This document shows positions 1-9,365 of a stretch of 64,000 bases of DNA, in pieces. The first letter of the stretch is position 1, and the number at the start of each line of letters is the position of its first letter. Source of the DNA: an uncultured Clostridia bacterium (GTDB lineage Bacteria > Bacillota > Clostridia > Peptostreptococcales > Anaerovoracaceae); the NCBI GenBank assembly GCA_934234035.1, contig CAKQHH010000004.1:1-64000 (forward strand). The letters run 5' to 3'. Below the pieces are notes generated by a model that did no database searches, was not told where the DNA came from, and saw only the letters and a program-made list of their open reading frames with translations. Made by a program: the position numbers and the translations under genes.

Positions 1-810
1 GAATTCATGTCAGTCTATCAGGGGACAAAGCAGGACGGATGGAATGAGTATATGCTCTATGGCGGTATTCCACTGGTACCCACGTTTACCACTCCGGATC
101 AGAAAATCACGTTCCTGAAATCTCTCTTTGAGGAAACCTATATTTCAGATATCGTTGGCAGGCATAATATTCGCAACAAGGCAGAATTAGAGGATCTTTT
201 GAATATTCTGTCCTCTGCGATCGGTTCTCTGACCAATCCGGAAAAACTGTCAGCGACATTTCGAACGGTTAAGAAAAAGAAGATTAGCAATTCGACAATC
301 AAGCGGTATATTGATTATCTCTGTGATTCCTTTCTGATTGACAGCGCAATTCGATATGATGTGAAGGGAAAGAAATACATTGATACGCCGGTAAAGTATT
401 ATTTTACGGATATGGGACTTCGCAATGCCAGGTTGAATTTCCGTCAGATTGAAGAAACGCACAGCATGGAGAATATTATTTTCAATGAGCTGAAAATGAG
501 GGGCTTCAACGTGGATGTGGGTGTTATCGTGCAGTACGATACCAATGAGAAAGGCAACAGCATCCGCAAACAGCTGGAAATTGATTTTGTCTGCAACCAG
601 GGTTCCAAGCGCTATTATATCCAGTCTGCTTATGCGATTCCCGATCAGGCCAAAATGGAGCAGGAACAGAGATCTTTGATGTTGACGGGAGATTTCTTCA
701 AGCGAATTATCATTACCAAAGATACACCTGCACCTTATTATAATGAGTCGGGTGTGTTGATCATGAATGTCTACGACTTCTTGCTGAACGAGAACAGTCT
801 GAATTTTTAG
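1..810 (+). CDS. DUF4143-type ATP-binding protein, C-terminal part
   Basis: The reading frame is open from the left edge of the window, so this is the C-terminal part of a longer protein; the first ATG at 7 is probably internal. The visible 267 residues resemble the DUF4143 region that follows an AAA+ ATPase domain in a common family of bacterial and archaeal ATPases. Signs are the opening YMLYGGIP segment, a helical middle that looks like a small winged-helix (ISNSTIKRYIDYLCDSFLI) and a C-terminal nuclease-like fold with an EIDFV strand. The Walker motifs would lie outside the window. Family members are abundant, often associated with mobile or defence genes, and their function is unsettled. 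A strong palindrome follows the gene at 861-908. Confidence 0.75.
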   Translation, partial: EFMSVYQGTKQDGWNEYMLYGGIPLVPTFTTPDQKITFLKSLFEETYISDIVGRHNIRNKAELEDLLNILSSAIGSLTNPEKLSATFRTVKKKKISNSTIKRYIDYLCDSFLIDSAIRYDVKGKKYIDTPVKYYFTDMGLRNARLNFRQIEETHSMENIIFNELKMRGFNVDVGVIVQYDTNEKGNSIRKQLEIDFVCNQGSKRYYIQSAYAIPDQAKMEQEQRSLMLTGDFFKRIIITKDTPAPYYNESGVLIMNVYDFLLNENSLNF

Positions 811-860
811 AAATGAGCAAGACTCTGCCCTCTACTATGTGGCTCTTTAACGCCATAATT

Positions 861-908
861 AACGCCATGACTAACGCCATTTTTACCGGTGGCGTTAGTC
901 GTGGCGTT
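861..908. repeat. 19-bp-stem palindrome downstream of the DUF4143 gene
   Basis: Positions 861-879 pair with 890-908 over 19 bp with a single G-T type mismatch and a 10-nt loop. The arms contain the word AACGCCA twice each, and one further copy of TTAACGCCAT sits just upstream at 848-857. It may terminate transcription of the upstream gene, but no T-tract follows, so a repeat or binding site is equally possible. Confidence 0.6.
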
Positions 909-951
909 ATTTGCATCAACCTGACCTCGATAACTTCTAATAGCCCGGCAG

Positions 952-980
952 TTGACATCCGATACTTCCTATAATACAGT
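952..980 (+). promoter_or_regulatory. Putative sigma-A promoter of the PucR gene
   Basis: A perfect -35 hexamer TTGACA (952-957) is followed after 17 bp by TACAGT (975-980). Transcription would begin near 987, leaving a leader of about 45 nt before the ATG at 1032. Confidence 0.55.
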
Positions 981-1031
981 ATCCTTATTAGGCACGAACA
1001 ATCCCTATATCTAAGCGGTGTGGTGAAGGAT

Positions 1032-2603
1032 ATGAATGTAACGATAAAGGATATAATGAAATTACCCTCTATGAGGGAGGCAACGATTCTTACGGCACAG
1101 AATTGTACCGAAAAAATAATCTCTTCAATAACGGTTTTTGATAGCAGTGACAAAGAGAAAATTGAAGAAAACAGCACCGATACCATGAAGAGCTATGACT
1201 CGGAGCTAGCGATTACTTCTTTTGCAAATTGCTATGATGATGTTGAGCAGCAATACGAGTTAATCAAAACGTTAAAATCATGTGGCGAGACCGGCATCAT
1301 TGTTTTCTATGTGGGCTATATTTTGCCGGCAATCGATCGGCGATTAATCGATCTTGCCAATGATTTGGATTTTGTAATTATTATGATGCCGGAAGGCCGA
1401 AGAGAACTCCGATACAGCGATGTCATTCAGGAGGTAATGGAACTAATCATAAGCCGCAGGAAAAAAGAAGTGCACTTCGCAAATGATATGATACATAAAA
1501 TCTCTCGGCTTCCCAAAAATAAGCAGAATATCAACTCGGTTGTGGATATTTTAAGAGATAAAATACAGTGTTCCATTTTTATAGTCGATGAATATTTCAA
1601 CATTATAAACGGTGCTGAATGGCCGGTGGACAGGCGATTGCCGATAAAAGACATCATAGCTGCGTATAATTCGAGCAACAACTCGGACGAAGAAATAATC
1701 GGATTGGATGTCGGTTCCACGAAATGTTTTTTTACGAAGGAGAAAATCCGAAGCCGCTTTGACGAGAACATGTACGTTGCAATTATCAAAGAAAGCGAAG
1801 GTTTGTCCTTAGAAATTCGGCAGCAGGCCTGCGAAGTATTAAGCACCTTTATTAATCTGTGGACGGATGAATATGCGAAGGTCGATTACAATCAATTGAT
1901 TAAAAGCATATTGAAAAATGAGCCGTACAAAACGCAGAGAATATGTCAGGTTTTGAATCTGGATATTGCGAGCTTTGATACTATGGTAATCATAACAAAT
2001 GATAATCCGAATCGAAACACTCAGGAAGTACACGACAGCATCGTTGTTCTGGATGAACTGAACGCAAAATATATTAGCGGCAGATACAACGATGAATACA
2101 TCGTATTCATGAAATACAGCACCGATGCATTAAATGCCATGACGGAAAACAGCAGCAACATATTTACTGTTTTTACGGATGTGCATTTAAAATATGATAC
2201 GGCGGAAGTCAAGGCAAAGCACGAAGTGTTTTTGGAGCATATTGAGGATGTAAGAAAAATACATGTCACGAAGAAGTGCTTTAGCTACAATGAAATCATC
2301 GTAGCGAAAGAATGCAGTGACATAATAAATATCGGTGAGGATGAAATAAACAAAGCGCTGTCACCGATTAACAGATTGATCGAAAAAAAGAATACGGAAT
2401 TGATCAACACTTTGTCCGTTTTTGTTCTGGATTGTGACCACAGTGTTTCCAAAACGGCCGATCGTCTATTCCTGCACAAAAACACCGTGAAGTATCGCCT
2501 GAAGCAGATCGAGGAAATCTTACATATTCGTTTGGATAAGATACTGGATATATGTCTAATATACAATTCCTTAATAATATTAAGACTTCTGGAAAGTAAA
2601 TAA
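1032..2603 (+). CDS. PucR-family transcriptional regulator
   Basis: This 523-residue protein has the PucR layout. The N-terminal PucR sensor domain (residues 1 to about 120) begins MNVTIKDIMKLP, and the C-terminal PucR-type HTH is seen in VSKTADRLFLHKNTVKYRL close to the end. PucR proteins usually activate purine, allantoin or other N-compound catabolic genes. The start is set at ATG 1032 because it matches the usual beginning of the family; in-frame GTG codons at 1020 and 1023 lie upstream and would add four residues. The DUF917-permease-aminopeptidase genes follow on the same strand after a terminator-like hairpin, so this is the probable local regulator. The effector cannot be read from sequence. 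Confidence 0.9.
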   Translation: MNVTIKDIMKLPSMREATILTAQNCTEKIISSITVFDSSDKEKIEENSTDTMKSYDSELAITSFANCYDDVEQQYELIKTLKSCGETGIIVFYVGYILPAIDRRLIDLANDLDFVIIMMPEGRRELRYSDVIQEVMELIISRRKKEVHFANDMIHKISRLPKNKQNINSVVDILRDKIQCSIFIVDEYFNIINGAEWPVDRRLPIKDIIAAYNSSNNSDEEIIGLDVGSTKCFFTKEKIRSRFDENMYVAIIKESEGLSLEIRQQACEVLSTFINLWTDEYAKVDYNQLIKSILKNEPYKTQRICQVLNLDIASFDTMVIITNDNPNRNTQEVHDSIVVLDELNAKYISGRYNDEYIVFMKYSTDALNAMTENSSNIFTVFTDVHLKYDTAEVKAKHEVFLEHIEDVRKIHVTKKCFSYNEIIVAKECSDIINIGEDEINKALSPINRLIEKKNTELINTLSVFVLDCDHSVSKTADRLFLHKNTVKYRLKQIEEILHIRLDKILDICLIYNSLIILRLLESK

Positions 2604-2611
2604 CCGTTCCG

Positions 2612-2656
2612 AATAGCAACGCTTGGCAGATGTTACAAAAAAGCGTTGCTATTTTC
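2612..2656 (+). terminator. Intrinsic terminator after the PucR gene
   Basis: AATAGCAACGCTT at 2612-2624 pairs perfectly with AAGCGTTGCTATT at 2641-2653, followed by a short T run. It separates the regulator from the operon starting at 2753. Confidence 0.75.
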
Positions 2657-2752
2657 GTGCTTTGGGATAATTACATGAAAATATAAAAATGCTACTATAC
2701 CCCTAACTTAAAAATCTTATTTTTCATCAGATTATTAAATGGAGGTATGAAA

Positions 2753-3865
2753 ATGAGCAGAGTACTGAAGAAGCAGGACATTATTGAAATTCTGTACGGA
2801 GCAACATTACTGGGAGCAGGCGGCGGCGGTTCCTTGCAGTACGGCCTGGACATGGTTGAAAACTACGAAAAAGAAAAGAAGAATATAGATATCGAGCTTT
2901 TGGACATTGATGAAATCAACGACGATGAATATGCTGCCATGGTTGCTTGCCTGGGATCTCCGGTGGCAATGCTGGAAGAAGGCCTGCCAATGTTCGGACC
3001 GGAAGCAGTGAATGCTTTCAGAGCATATCAGAAAGCGCTGAAGCTGGAAAACAAGGAAGTGAAGTATCTGTATTCCGGCGAAATGGGCGGATACAACACT
3101 TTTGTACCGATGCTGGTATCGATTCTGTCCGGCGACGAAGCATCTGAAAGGATTAAATTCATTGACGTTGACGGAAACGGAAGAGCGGTTCCTTCATTGG
3201 ATTGTACCCTCACCGATTTGAGAGGTCTTCAGCCGTATCCTCTGGGATTGGGAAATTGGACCGGTGATGAAATCATCGCATTGCCGACCGACAACAAAGC
3301 GGGCGAAGTAATTGCCAGACAGCTGTGCATGGCATATGACATGAGAATCGGTTTTGCCACATGGGGCTTGAATAAAGAAGACATGAAGACGAAAGGCGCA
3401 GAAGGTTATCTGACATATGCACAGAAAATCGGTAAAGCACTGCTCTCTGCTTTTGAAAATAAGACCGATCTGCTGGAAGAACTTAAGAAAGTGATGGAAG
3501 TCAGAGAATTCTGTCGCGGCAAGATTGAAAAGGTTGACCTCAAACAGGTCGGTGGATTCGATTGCGGCGTTACCGTAGTGAAAGATGAAAACGGAAAAGA
3601 ATACTACGTTGAGTTCAAGAACGAGAACCTGGTTCTTAGAGACGAAAGCGGAAAGTCGTATATTACCGCACCGGATATCATCAGCATGGTAGACCTGTCG
3701 ACCATGATACCTTTAACCAACGCAGATACTAAAGAAGGAATGGATGTTCTGGTTCTTATGGCTCCGGTTGAAGAAAAGTGGTGGAGAGAAGACTGCAAGG
3801 CTTATCTCGGATGGATGGAAGAACTGAGAAACATTGGCTTCGAGGGAGATCAGATTAGATACTAA
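2753..3865 (+). CDS. DUF917 domain protein
   Basis: The 370-residue product matches the DUF917 family, whose best studied member is a S-methyl-thiohydantoin desulfurase; DUF917 genes are often found with hydantoinase-type or nucleobase permease genes. The N-terminal glycine-rich stretch LLGAGGGGSLQYGL (near residues 22-35) is characteristic. The start is placed at ATG 2753 because GGAGG at 2741-2745 is 7 nt upstream; the ATG at 2747 would be too close. The NCS1 permease begins 13 bp after the stop with its own ribosome binding site, so the genes are co-transcribed. The precise substrate is unknown, but a heterocyclic nitrogen compound is the natural inference. Confidence 0.85.
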   Translation: MSRVLKKQDIIEILYGATLLGAGGGGSLQYGLDMVENYEKEKKNIDIELLDIDEINDDEYAAMVACLGSPVAMLEEGLPMFGPEAVNAFRAYQKALKLENKEVKYLYSGEMGGYNTFVPMLVSILSGDEASERIKFIDVDGNGRAVPSLDCTLTDLRGLQPYPLGLGNWTGDEIIALPTDNKAGEVIARQLCMAYDMRIGFATWGLNKEDMKTKGAEGYLTYAQKIGKALLSAFENKTDLLEELKKVMEVREFCRGKIEKVDLKQVGGFDCGVTVVKDENGKEYYVEFKNENLVLRDESGKSYITAPDIISMVDLSTMIPLTNADTKEGMDVLVLMAPVEEKWWREDCKAYLGWMEELRNIGFEGDQIRY

Positions 3866-3878
3866 CGGAGGAACTGAA

Positions 3879-5168
3879 ATGAGTGCTAATAAAACCGGCG
3901 GAGTAGAAACTACTACTTTAAGCAAAGTTCCGGAAAGTGAAAAGAAAAGTTGGTACTCAATCGCCTTCATTTGGGCCGGAAATGTAATATGTGTTCCGGC
4001 CCTCATGATCGGCGGCAGCGTCAGTGCCGGCTTAGATTTCAAACATGCTGTTATATCCATGTTTATCGGCTTTGGAATCGTCTGCTGCTATATGGTGCTG
4101 CTGGGTGCGCAGTCCGCGCAGCTGGGTGTACCGTCTACGGTAGCGATGTCTCAAGCATTTGGCGACAGAGGCGCCGGCATTGCAATATCAACGATTATTG
4201 CAGTGGGAATGACCGGATGGTTCGCCATGCAGACCGGCGTATGTGCAAGTTCATTCTGCATGATTATGAATGAATTCATGGGAATCACTTTCCCGCTGTG
4301 GCTTGCAACCATTCTGTGGGGCTCCGTAATGCTGATAACGGCGGTGGTAGGTATCCGATTTATCGATATCCTGAATAAAATCTCGGTACCGACACTGCTT
4401 GTATTTCTGGTGTACGGTGTCTGGACAATTCTTTCCGGCAAAGGTGCTGTTGTAAAATTATTGAGCTATCAGCCTGAAACACCGTCGCCGATGCTGGTGG
4501 GTATTACGCTTTCGGTAGGTGCGATGGCGACCGGCGCGATCATCTCCGGAGACTATACCAGATATTGCAAAACAGGAAAACAGGCAGGAATCGCATGTGT
4601 AACAGGTGTTATTCCGGCAGGTGTCGGCGCACTGGTTTGCGGCACGCTGTTGGCCATTTGCTCCGGAAGCCACGATATTACCGTTATGTTTGCGGACATC
4701 GGATTGCCGATCATCGGATTGATTGTTTTAATACTGGCCACATGGACAACAAACACCGGAAATGCCTATTCTTCGGGAATTGCAGTAGTAAATATTTTTA
4801 AACTGGATGACGATAAAAGATTCCTGGCTACGATAATCTGTGGAGTAGTCGGCATCATCCTTTCCCTCAGCGGAATCATTAATCTGTTTAATGCGTTCCT
4901 GACATTGATCGGCTACTTTGTGCCGCCGGTTGCTGGTGCTACTATAGCGGACTATTGGATTCTGGGAAGAGGAAAACCGGAAAACTGGCATTCCATCGAA
5001 GGCGTAAACTGGATCGGAATTATCGCATGGCTGTGCGGAACGGCCGTTGCGTACTTCTTCCCGACGCTGTTCATCCCGACTATTAACGGTATTGTAGTAT
5101 CCGGAGTGGTCTATATCGTACTGGCAAAAGTCGTAAAAAACAAGAAAATCAACAAACTCGCAGCTTAA
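3879..5168 (+). CDS. NCS1-family nucleobase permease (CodB-like)
   Basis: A 429-residue integral membrane protein with about twelve hydrophobic segments. It resembles the nucleobase:cation symporter-1 family (cytosine, purine and hydantoin transporters): an early SIAFIWAGNVICVPALMIGG segment, then repeated glycine-rich helices, GDYTRYCKTGKQ near the middle, and a late PPVAGATIADYWILGRG motif, a hallmark of CodB-like members. The start ATG 3879 is supported by GGAGG at 3867-3871 (7-nt spacing); the in-frame ATG at 3834 lies inside the preceding gene. It sits between DUF917 and an M29-type peptidase, so it probably imports the compound degraded by this operon. Confidence 0.9.
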   Translation: MSANKTGGVETTTLSKVPESEKKSWYSIAFIWAGNVICVPALMIGGSVSAGLDFKHAVISMFIGFGIVCCYMVLLGAQSAQLGVPSTVAMSQAFGDRGAGIAISTIIAVGMTGWFAMQTGVCASSFCMIMNEFMGITFPLWLATILWGSVMLITAVVGIRFIDILNKISVPTLLVFLVYGVWTILSGKGAVVKLLSYQPETPSPMLVGITLSVGAMATGAIISGDYTRYCKTGKQAGIACVTGVIPAGVGALVCGTLLAICSGSHDITVMFADIGLPIIGLIVLILATWTTNTGNAYSSGIAVVNIFKLDDDKRFLATIICGVVGIILSLSGIINLFNAFLTLIGYFVPPVAGATIADYWILGRGKPENWHSIEGVNWIGIIAWLCGTAVAYFFPTLFIPTINGIVVSGVVYIVLAKVVKNKKINKLAA

Positions 5169-5187
5169 CAAAGAAAGTAGGGATACC

Positions 5188-6135
5188 ATGAATTCTAATA
5201 TTAAATTAGCAGCAGAAACAGTGGTAAAAGACTGTATGCAAGTTCGAGAAAATGAAAATCTATTGATTGTTACAGATGCAGGAAAAAGGAAATTAGCTGA
5301 TGATGTTGCTGATGCTATTAGAAATATGGGAGTCAACGCAGTTGTTGTTGAAAGTGTACAGCCGCCGGATAACCAAATGCCTGCATTATGTGCAGCGGCT
5401 CTAGAAAAAGCAGATGTCGCCCTATTCATCACATCCGGCTCATTCTCTCATACGAAAGAACGAGCCGCGGCAAATGAGCGCGGATGCCGAATTGCATCCA
5501 TGCCTACCATCACAGAAGAAATTATGGAAACCACATTAACAGCGGACTTCAACGAAGTGGAACGAATCGGAAACATTCTGGCCGATAAGCTGTCTAAATG
5601 TGAACGCATCCATATTACAACACCTCTCGGAACTGACCTAACCTTGTTTTGTGATGGCAGAAACGGAATTGCCGATACCGGTAAATTAGGCGAACGCGGG
5701 GCATTCGGAAATCTTCCGGCCGGAGAAGCGATGGTCGCACCAATCGAAACGAAAGGCGACGGCGTATTAGTTGTAGACGGCGTCATCGTGGGGATGGATG
5801 CCTTAACGGATCCGTTGACAATTGAATTTGAAGACGGAAGAATTAAAAATGTTCTGGGCACACAAGCAGCAGATTTCTTGAACTTCGTAAACAGATTTGA
5901 TGACAATGCTAAAAACGTATGTGAATTCGGAATAGGAACGAACGAGAAATGCCACCTGATGGGTAATCCGTTGGTGGATGAAAAAATATACGGTACTATC
6001 CATGTAGCATGCGGCAACAATCTGTTCATGGGCGGAGAGCAAGACAGTAATATGCACTATGATATGATTGTGACCAAACCGACTGTTTATCTGGACGATG
6101 AGTGCATTATCCAAGACGGGGTGCATGTCTACTAA
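5188..6135 (+). CDS. M29-type aminopeptidase / NicX-like metalloenzyme
   Basis: The 315-residue protein resembles the C-terminal half and metal site of thermophilic aminopeptidases (M29, AmpS/aminopeptidase T). The conserved run is FGIGTNEKCH, then DEKIYGTIHVACG and GGEQDSNMHYDMIV, which carry the Glu/His/Asp metal ligands of the family. 2,5-dihydroxypyridine dioxygenase (NicX) is a homologous but different activity, so a ring-opening or amide-hydrolysing role on an N-heterocycle is possible in this context. At 315 residues it is shorter than typical M29 enzymes (about 400). It lies 19 bp after the permease and ends the operon. Confidence 0.75.
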   Translation: MNSNIKLAAETVVKDCMQVRENENLLIVTDAGKRKLADDVADAIRNMGVNAVVVESVQPPDNQMPALCAAALEKADVALFITSGSFSHTKERAAANERGCRIASMPTITEEIMETTLTADFNEVERIGNILADKLSKCERIHITTPLGTDLTLFCDGRNGIADTGKLGERGAFGNLPAGEAMVAPIETKGDGVLVVDGVIVGMDALTDPLTIEFEDGRIKNVLGTQAADFLNFVNRFDDNAKNVCEFGIGTNEKCHLMGNPLVDEKIYGTIHVACGNNLFMGGEQDSNMHYDMIVTKPTVYLDDECIIQDGVHVY

Positions 6136-6210
6136 GCACCGGGCAGTCGAAATAAAGATTCTGCCCTACCCCAGACTGAAAAAGAATAACTGCGAAAGGC
6201 TTCCTAAAGA

Positions 6211-6248
6211 TGAGACCGGCTATGAAATTACTTCATAGCCGGTTCTCG
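6211..6248. terminator. Stem-loop after the catabolic operon
   Basis: GAGACCGGCTATGAA (6212-6226) pairs with TTCATAGCCGGTTCTC (6232-6247), leaving one bulge and a 5-nt loop. It lies between the plus-strand operon and the end of the minus-strand KAP gene. There is no T run on the plus side, so it may be a rho-independent terminator of weak form or a boundary hairpin. Confidence 0.5.
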
Positions 6249-6318
6249 TTGGGGGGGCCCTCTCACTCAGTGAAACTTAGCGAAACTGGTATCTTTCATA
6301 TAAGTGACTATGTATGTT

Positions 6319-7575
6319 CTAAAATTCAATATAAGGAACCACGTCGTTTCTAAGATAGCTAATATCATCGTCCTCTTGGAAATATTTGAAGTTTTTAGTT
6401 CTAAAAATACCAATATATATTTTATAAATTATACTAATAATATCAACTTCAGTTGAGTTATTATTTATGTCACAATAATAATCAGTGAGTTTACTAGATA
6501 TTTTGGGGCTGTATCCAATAAATTTTTCTATATCTGTTTTAGGGAGACTTCCACTCATAAATTTTTCATACTTTGTTATGTCTCGAATCTTAAGGGCAAT
6601 CCCCCAAGGAACAAAAACACATTTTGCTATTGAACGTTCTTTATCAAAGGAATCCAAACGTCCAATTTCGTTACCGATAACCTTCATTTTTTTAATATAC
6701 TTATTAGTTTCACGTATGCTCAGTTGGCAGAAGCTAATGGCAATTTTACTTATTTCATTAACCATACAAGTTTTTGAAATGTTATAAGATAATTCTTCAT
6801 TAATATATTTTTCGTAACTTGAACTATTTAATGAGAATGTAGCATCAAAAAATCGCTGCATATATAATTCCGCATCAAAATCCTCACCGTACATTTTTCT
6901 TATTGTGTTGCCTAGTTGTTTTAAATCCGCCGAAATAATAAAAGTCAATGCATCATGGTTATAAAAATGCTTTATTTCCTCTAATAATCTAATTACATTT
7001 GTCGGTTTACAGCGATCAAGTTCATCAATAATGATTGTTATCCTTCTACATTTCTTCTTCTTCTCTAGAATATAATCAATGATACTATGAAAGGTTTCTT
7101 GAATTTTCTTAATATTCAACTCGTCAGACGAACGTACAAAATCATTCTTTGAGAGAACACCCGCTGAACCAATTTTTATTGCAATATCTAAAGCTTTTTC
7201 AAATAACTCTTTTCCGTCTGCTTTTACCTCTTCATCAATTATTTTATATTCACGAGAAATGCTGTTCAGCAAAGCAATTGATGGACGATTCATCAATTCA
7301 TTTTCCCATGCGTTATAGTAGTACACTTCTAACGCATCCGATGAATAATCTTTAATGCCCCATTTCGAAGCCAAATCAGCATTTTTTGCCATATACATAA
7401 ACTGGTGCAAAAAAACTGTTTTGCCCGATCCCCACTCTCCATTCAAAGCAAATGATTCTTGATTTTCTGCGTTAAGGACGTATTTTATAAGGTCACATAT
7501 ATATTTATTTCTGTCGAAATAGTTACCATCTATAGTTCGCTTAATATTATCATCGTCAAAGTCAAATTCGTTCAT
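6319..7575 (-). CDS. KAP-family P-loop NTPase
   Basis: The 418-residue protein has a Walker A motif GEWGSGKT (residues about 46-53) and a Walker B followed by IIDELDRCKP (about 181-190), the signature arrangement of KAP NTPases (STAND-related). A short helical insertion separates the two motifs but no obvious membrane segments are seen, unlike the classical KAP members. KAP proteins occur repeatedly in anti-phage defence loci and plasmids; the neighbouring HpaII-like restriction genes and the AT-rich composition fit that, but the biochemical role here is unknown. No partner gene is adjacent, so it appears to be a solitary effector or maintenance NTPase. Confidence 0.85.
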   Translation of the reverse strand: MNEFDFDDDNIKRTIDGNYFDRNKYICDLIKYVLNAENQESFALNGEWGSGKTVFLHQFMYMAKNADLASKWGIKDYSSDALEVYYYNAWENELMNRPSIALLNSISREYKIIDEEVKADGKELFEKALDIAIKIGSAGVLSKNDFVRSSDELNIKKIQETFHSIIDYILEKKKKCRRITIIIDELDRCKPTNVIRLLEEIKHFYNHDALTFIISADLKQLGNTIRKMYGEDFDAELYMQRFFDATFSLNSSSYEKYINEELSYNISKTCMVNEISKIAISFCQLSIRETNKYIKKMKVIGNEIGRLDSFDKERSIAKCVFVPWGIALKIRDITKYEKFMSGSLPKTDIEKFIGYSPKISSKLTDYYCDINNNSTEVDIISIIYKIYIGIFRTKNFKYFQEDDDISYLRNDVVPYIEF

Positions 7576-8240
7576 ATTTCACCGCCTCTACTTAAATCTT
7601 CAAAATATTACACTCTAGCCATTCCCAACCTCACTTCTTTGTTATTATTCTACACCCAGTGCTTTGAACACAGCATCCTCCGCACTCTGATATGGAATCA
7701 TCTGAAATGCACTCATCAAATCAGCTGGAACGCTTGTAAAATCAATGAATGAGGTGCTTGTGTAAATGTCAATGTAAAAAAAAATCAAAAAGTGGAAAAT
7801 AAAAATGTATATTTTCCCACTAAATGTACACATTTATTTTATCATTTACAACCTTCTCTACGATAGACAAGACTATCAATTTCTGACCGTACCTCTTCCA
7901 AAGAATAGTATCAATTTCCCAGTAATCATTTTTTCAACGCAGCTTCTTCATCTATACTACGGTCATAAGCGTACTTCTCCTTTTGGAGATTTGTTCGTTT
8001 GGGCTTTTTTCTGAGCGCTTCCAGTACAGCTATACTATCCCATATAATAAAAAGGTTCTCTGCAGGGACACGATATGTCTATAGCAACGCGCACGACTGT
8101 TTATCTTGACCTCGCTTTACGGAATATTCAGGGAAGCGTGCACAGGTTTACCATGAATCTTTTATTATCTTGTTTTTACAATCTACTGTATTCATTTGAC
8201 TGCTTACGACAACATATCATCCTAATATCTGAACATTCCA
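7576..8240. other. AT-rich intergenic region with a degraded gene fragment
   Basis: This 665-bp stretch has no intact gene on either strand. It contains a possible gene remnant on the minus strand (7645-7758) and otherwise only AT-rich sequence with short homopolymer runs. It separates the KAP gene from the restriction-modification operon. Confidence 0.6.
7645..7758 (-). pseudogene. Possible C-terminal remnant of a LarA/DUF2088-like protein
   Basis: The minus-strand frame ending at 7645 reads SFIDFTSVPADLMSAF then MIPYQSAEDAVFKALG before a stop. This loosely resembles the C-terminus of nickel-dependent lactate racemase-like (DUF2088) proteins, where an MIP..S.EEA segment precedes a final beta strand that is missing here. 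The upstream reading frame is low-complexity and has no family features. It could be a decayed fragment left by the island insertion, or chance. Confidence 0.25.
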
Positions 8241-9365
8241 TTATCTATACCTAATCTGAAAATTAAGCCTAAAATAATAATCTTCACCTTCTTTATAAAC
8301 TCTTGCATAATTGCCATGATTTTCACTTGTTGCGGGCCATTCAAAATAACAATGTTTAAAAAGATAGGACTTGAAGCCTTCGGATTCTAAAGCTAAATTT
8401 GCAGTGACATTTCCTTTTTCGTCGACTGCTATAAACCCACCATTTACTTGGCTTTTTCCATCCCAAAGGGTTCCCGCAGTAAGTCCGCAATATGATGCAT
8501 ATAAAAAGGATTTCATCATGTACTGATACTTTTCTTTTGGACGCGTCAGACTGCAAGGGTTATGCTCAATAACAATATCCACCATATCTTCTACATCACG
8601 TGCCGTTTCATCAGTTAAAAAATGTGTTCTTAGTATATAGTCTATCGTATCGCCTAATCTAGGATTCAATATATCCAGATTCTCTTCAAAGGTTTTACAA
8701 CCGGCCCTTGCAGCAACAGGGAATCCAACAAACTCAAATTCGCATCCGTTTTCAAGCAAAGCTCTACAGCGATCGGCAACAGCTGTATGATTCTTTTCAT
8801 CAACCATTGAATTTATTTCGTCCATTAAATCATCATTCATATTAGATAATTTATAAACTGTTGCTGAGTTCTTTCCGGTATTAAAAAGAGTTGGATCTTT
8901 TCCAAACTTTGATTTGATTGAAAACCCAATATGTCTCCTCACAACTGAAGTTTGAGTATCTTCTATTGAAATAAAAATATCACTTTTATCTATGCTTTTA
9001 GCTTTTATAGCTGTAAGCTGGATTTTTTCAAAAAACTTTTCAATATCATTGCTTACGTTAAATGAGCTGCCACTTGCGTTAAGTATTTCCGCTTTAAGTT
9101 TATCTGCATAATATAAGAATTCATGCGCCGGTACGGATGCAATTTCCTTATCATCAATTTTAATATCAACTATTGCATCGGCCGATAAACCATATTCCAC
9201 CCTTTGGTCAACGCGTTCCCTTGTTTCATAACGTATTACATCTAATACATTTAACCATTTGTCCGGAATAACGTTTCCTTCGTCGTCAGCAAGATTAAGT
9301 TTTCCGTCTCCCAGCACTCTTAGTGCAACATACGGTTCACTCCATTCACCTTTATTAGCCCTCAT
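8241..9365 (-). CDS. HpaII-family type II restriction endonuclease
   Basis: The 374-residue protein resembles the RE_HpaII family. The N-terminus NKGEWSEPYVALRVLGDGKL matches the usual opening of the family (a Glu-containing NKGEWSE motif), and the middle has GFSIKSKFGKDPTLFNTGK, matching the FSIKS...TL.NAGK segment typical of HpaII-like enzymes. HpaII cuts CCGG. The gene overlaps the end of the methyltransferase gene by 11 bp, so the two are translationally coupled. Length is close to HpaII itself (about 358 residues). CCGG as target is inferred from family and operon structure; it has not been shown here. Confidence 0.85.
   Translation of the reverse strand: MRANKGEWSEPYVALRVLGDGKLNLADDEGNVIPDKWLNVLDVIRYETRERVDQRVEYGLSADAIVDIKIDDKEIASVPAHEFLYYADKLKAEILNASGSSFNVSNDIEKFFEKIQLTAIKAKSIDKSDIFISIEDTQTSVVRRHIGFSIKSKFGKDPTLFNTGKNSATVYKLSNMNDDLMDEINSMVDEKNHTAVADRCRALLENGCEFEFVGFPVAARAGCKTFEENLDILNPRLGDTIDYILRTHFLTDETARDVEDMVDIVIEHNPCSLTRPKEKYQYMMKSFLYASYCGLTAGTLWDGKSQVNGGFIAVDEKGNVTANLALESEGFKSYLFKHCYFEWPATSENHGNYARVYKEGEDYYFRLNFQIRYR

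Noticed and set aside
1020..1031. GTG start of the PucR gene
   Set aside because: ATG 1032 fits the family's N-terminus better.
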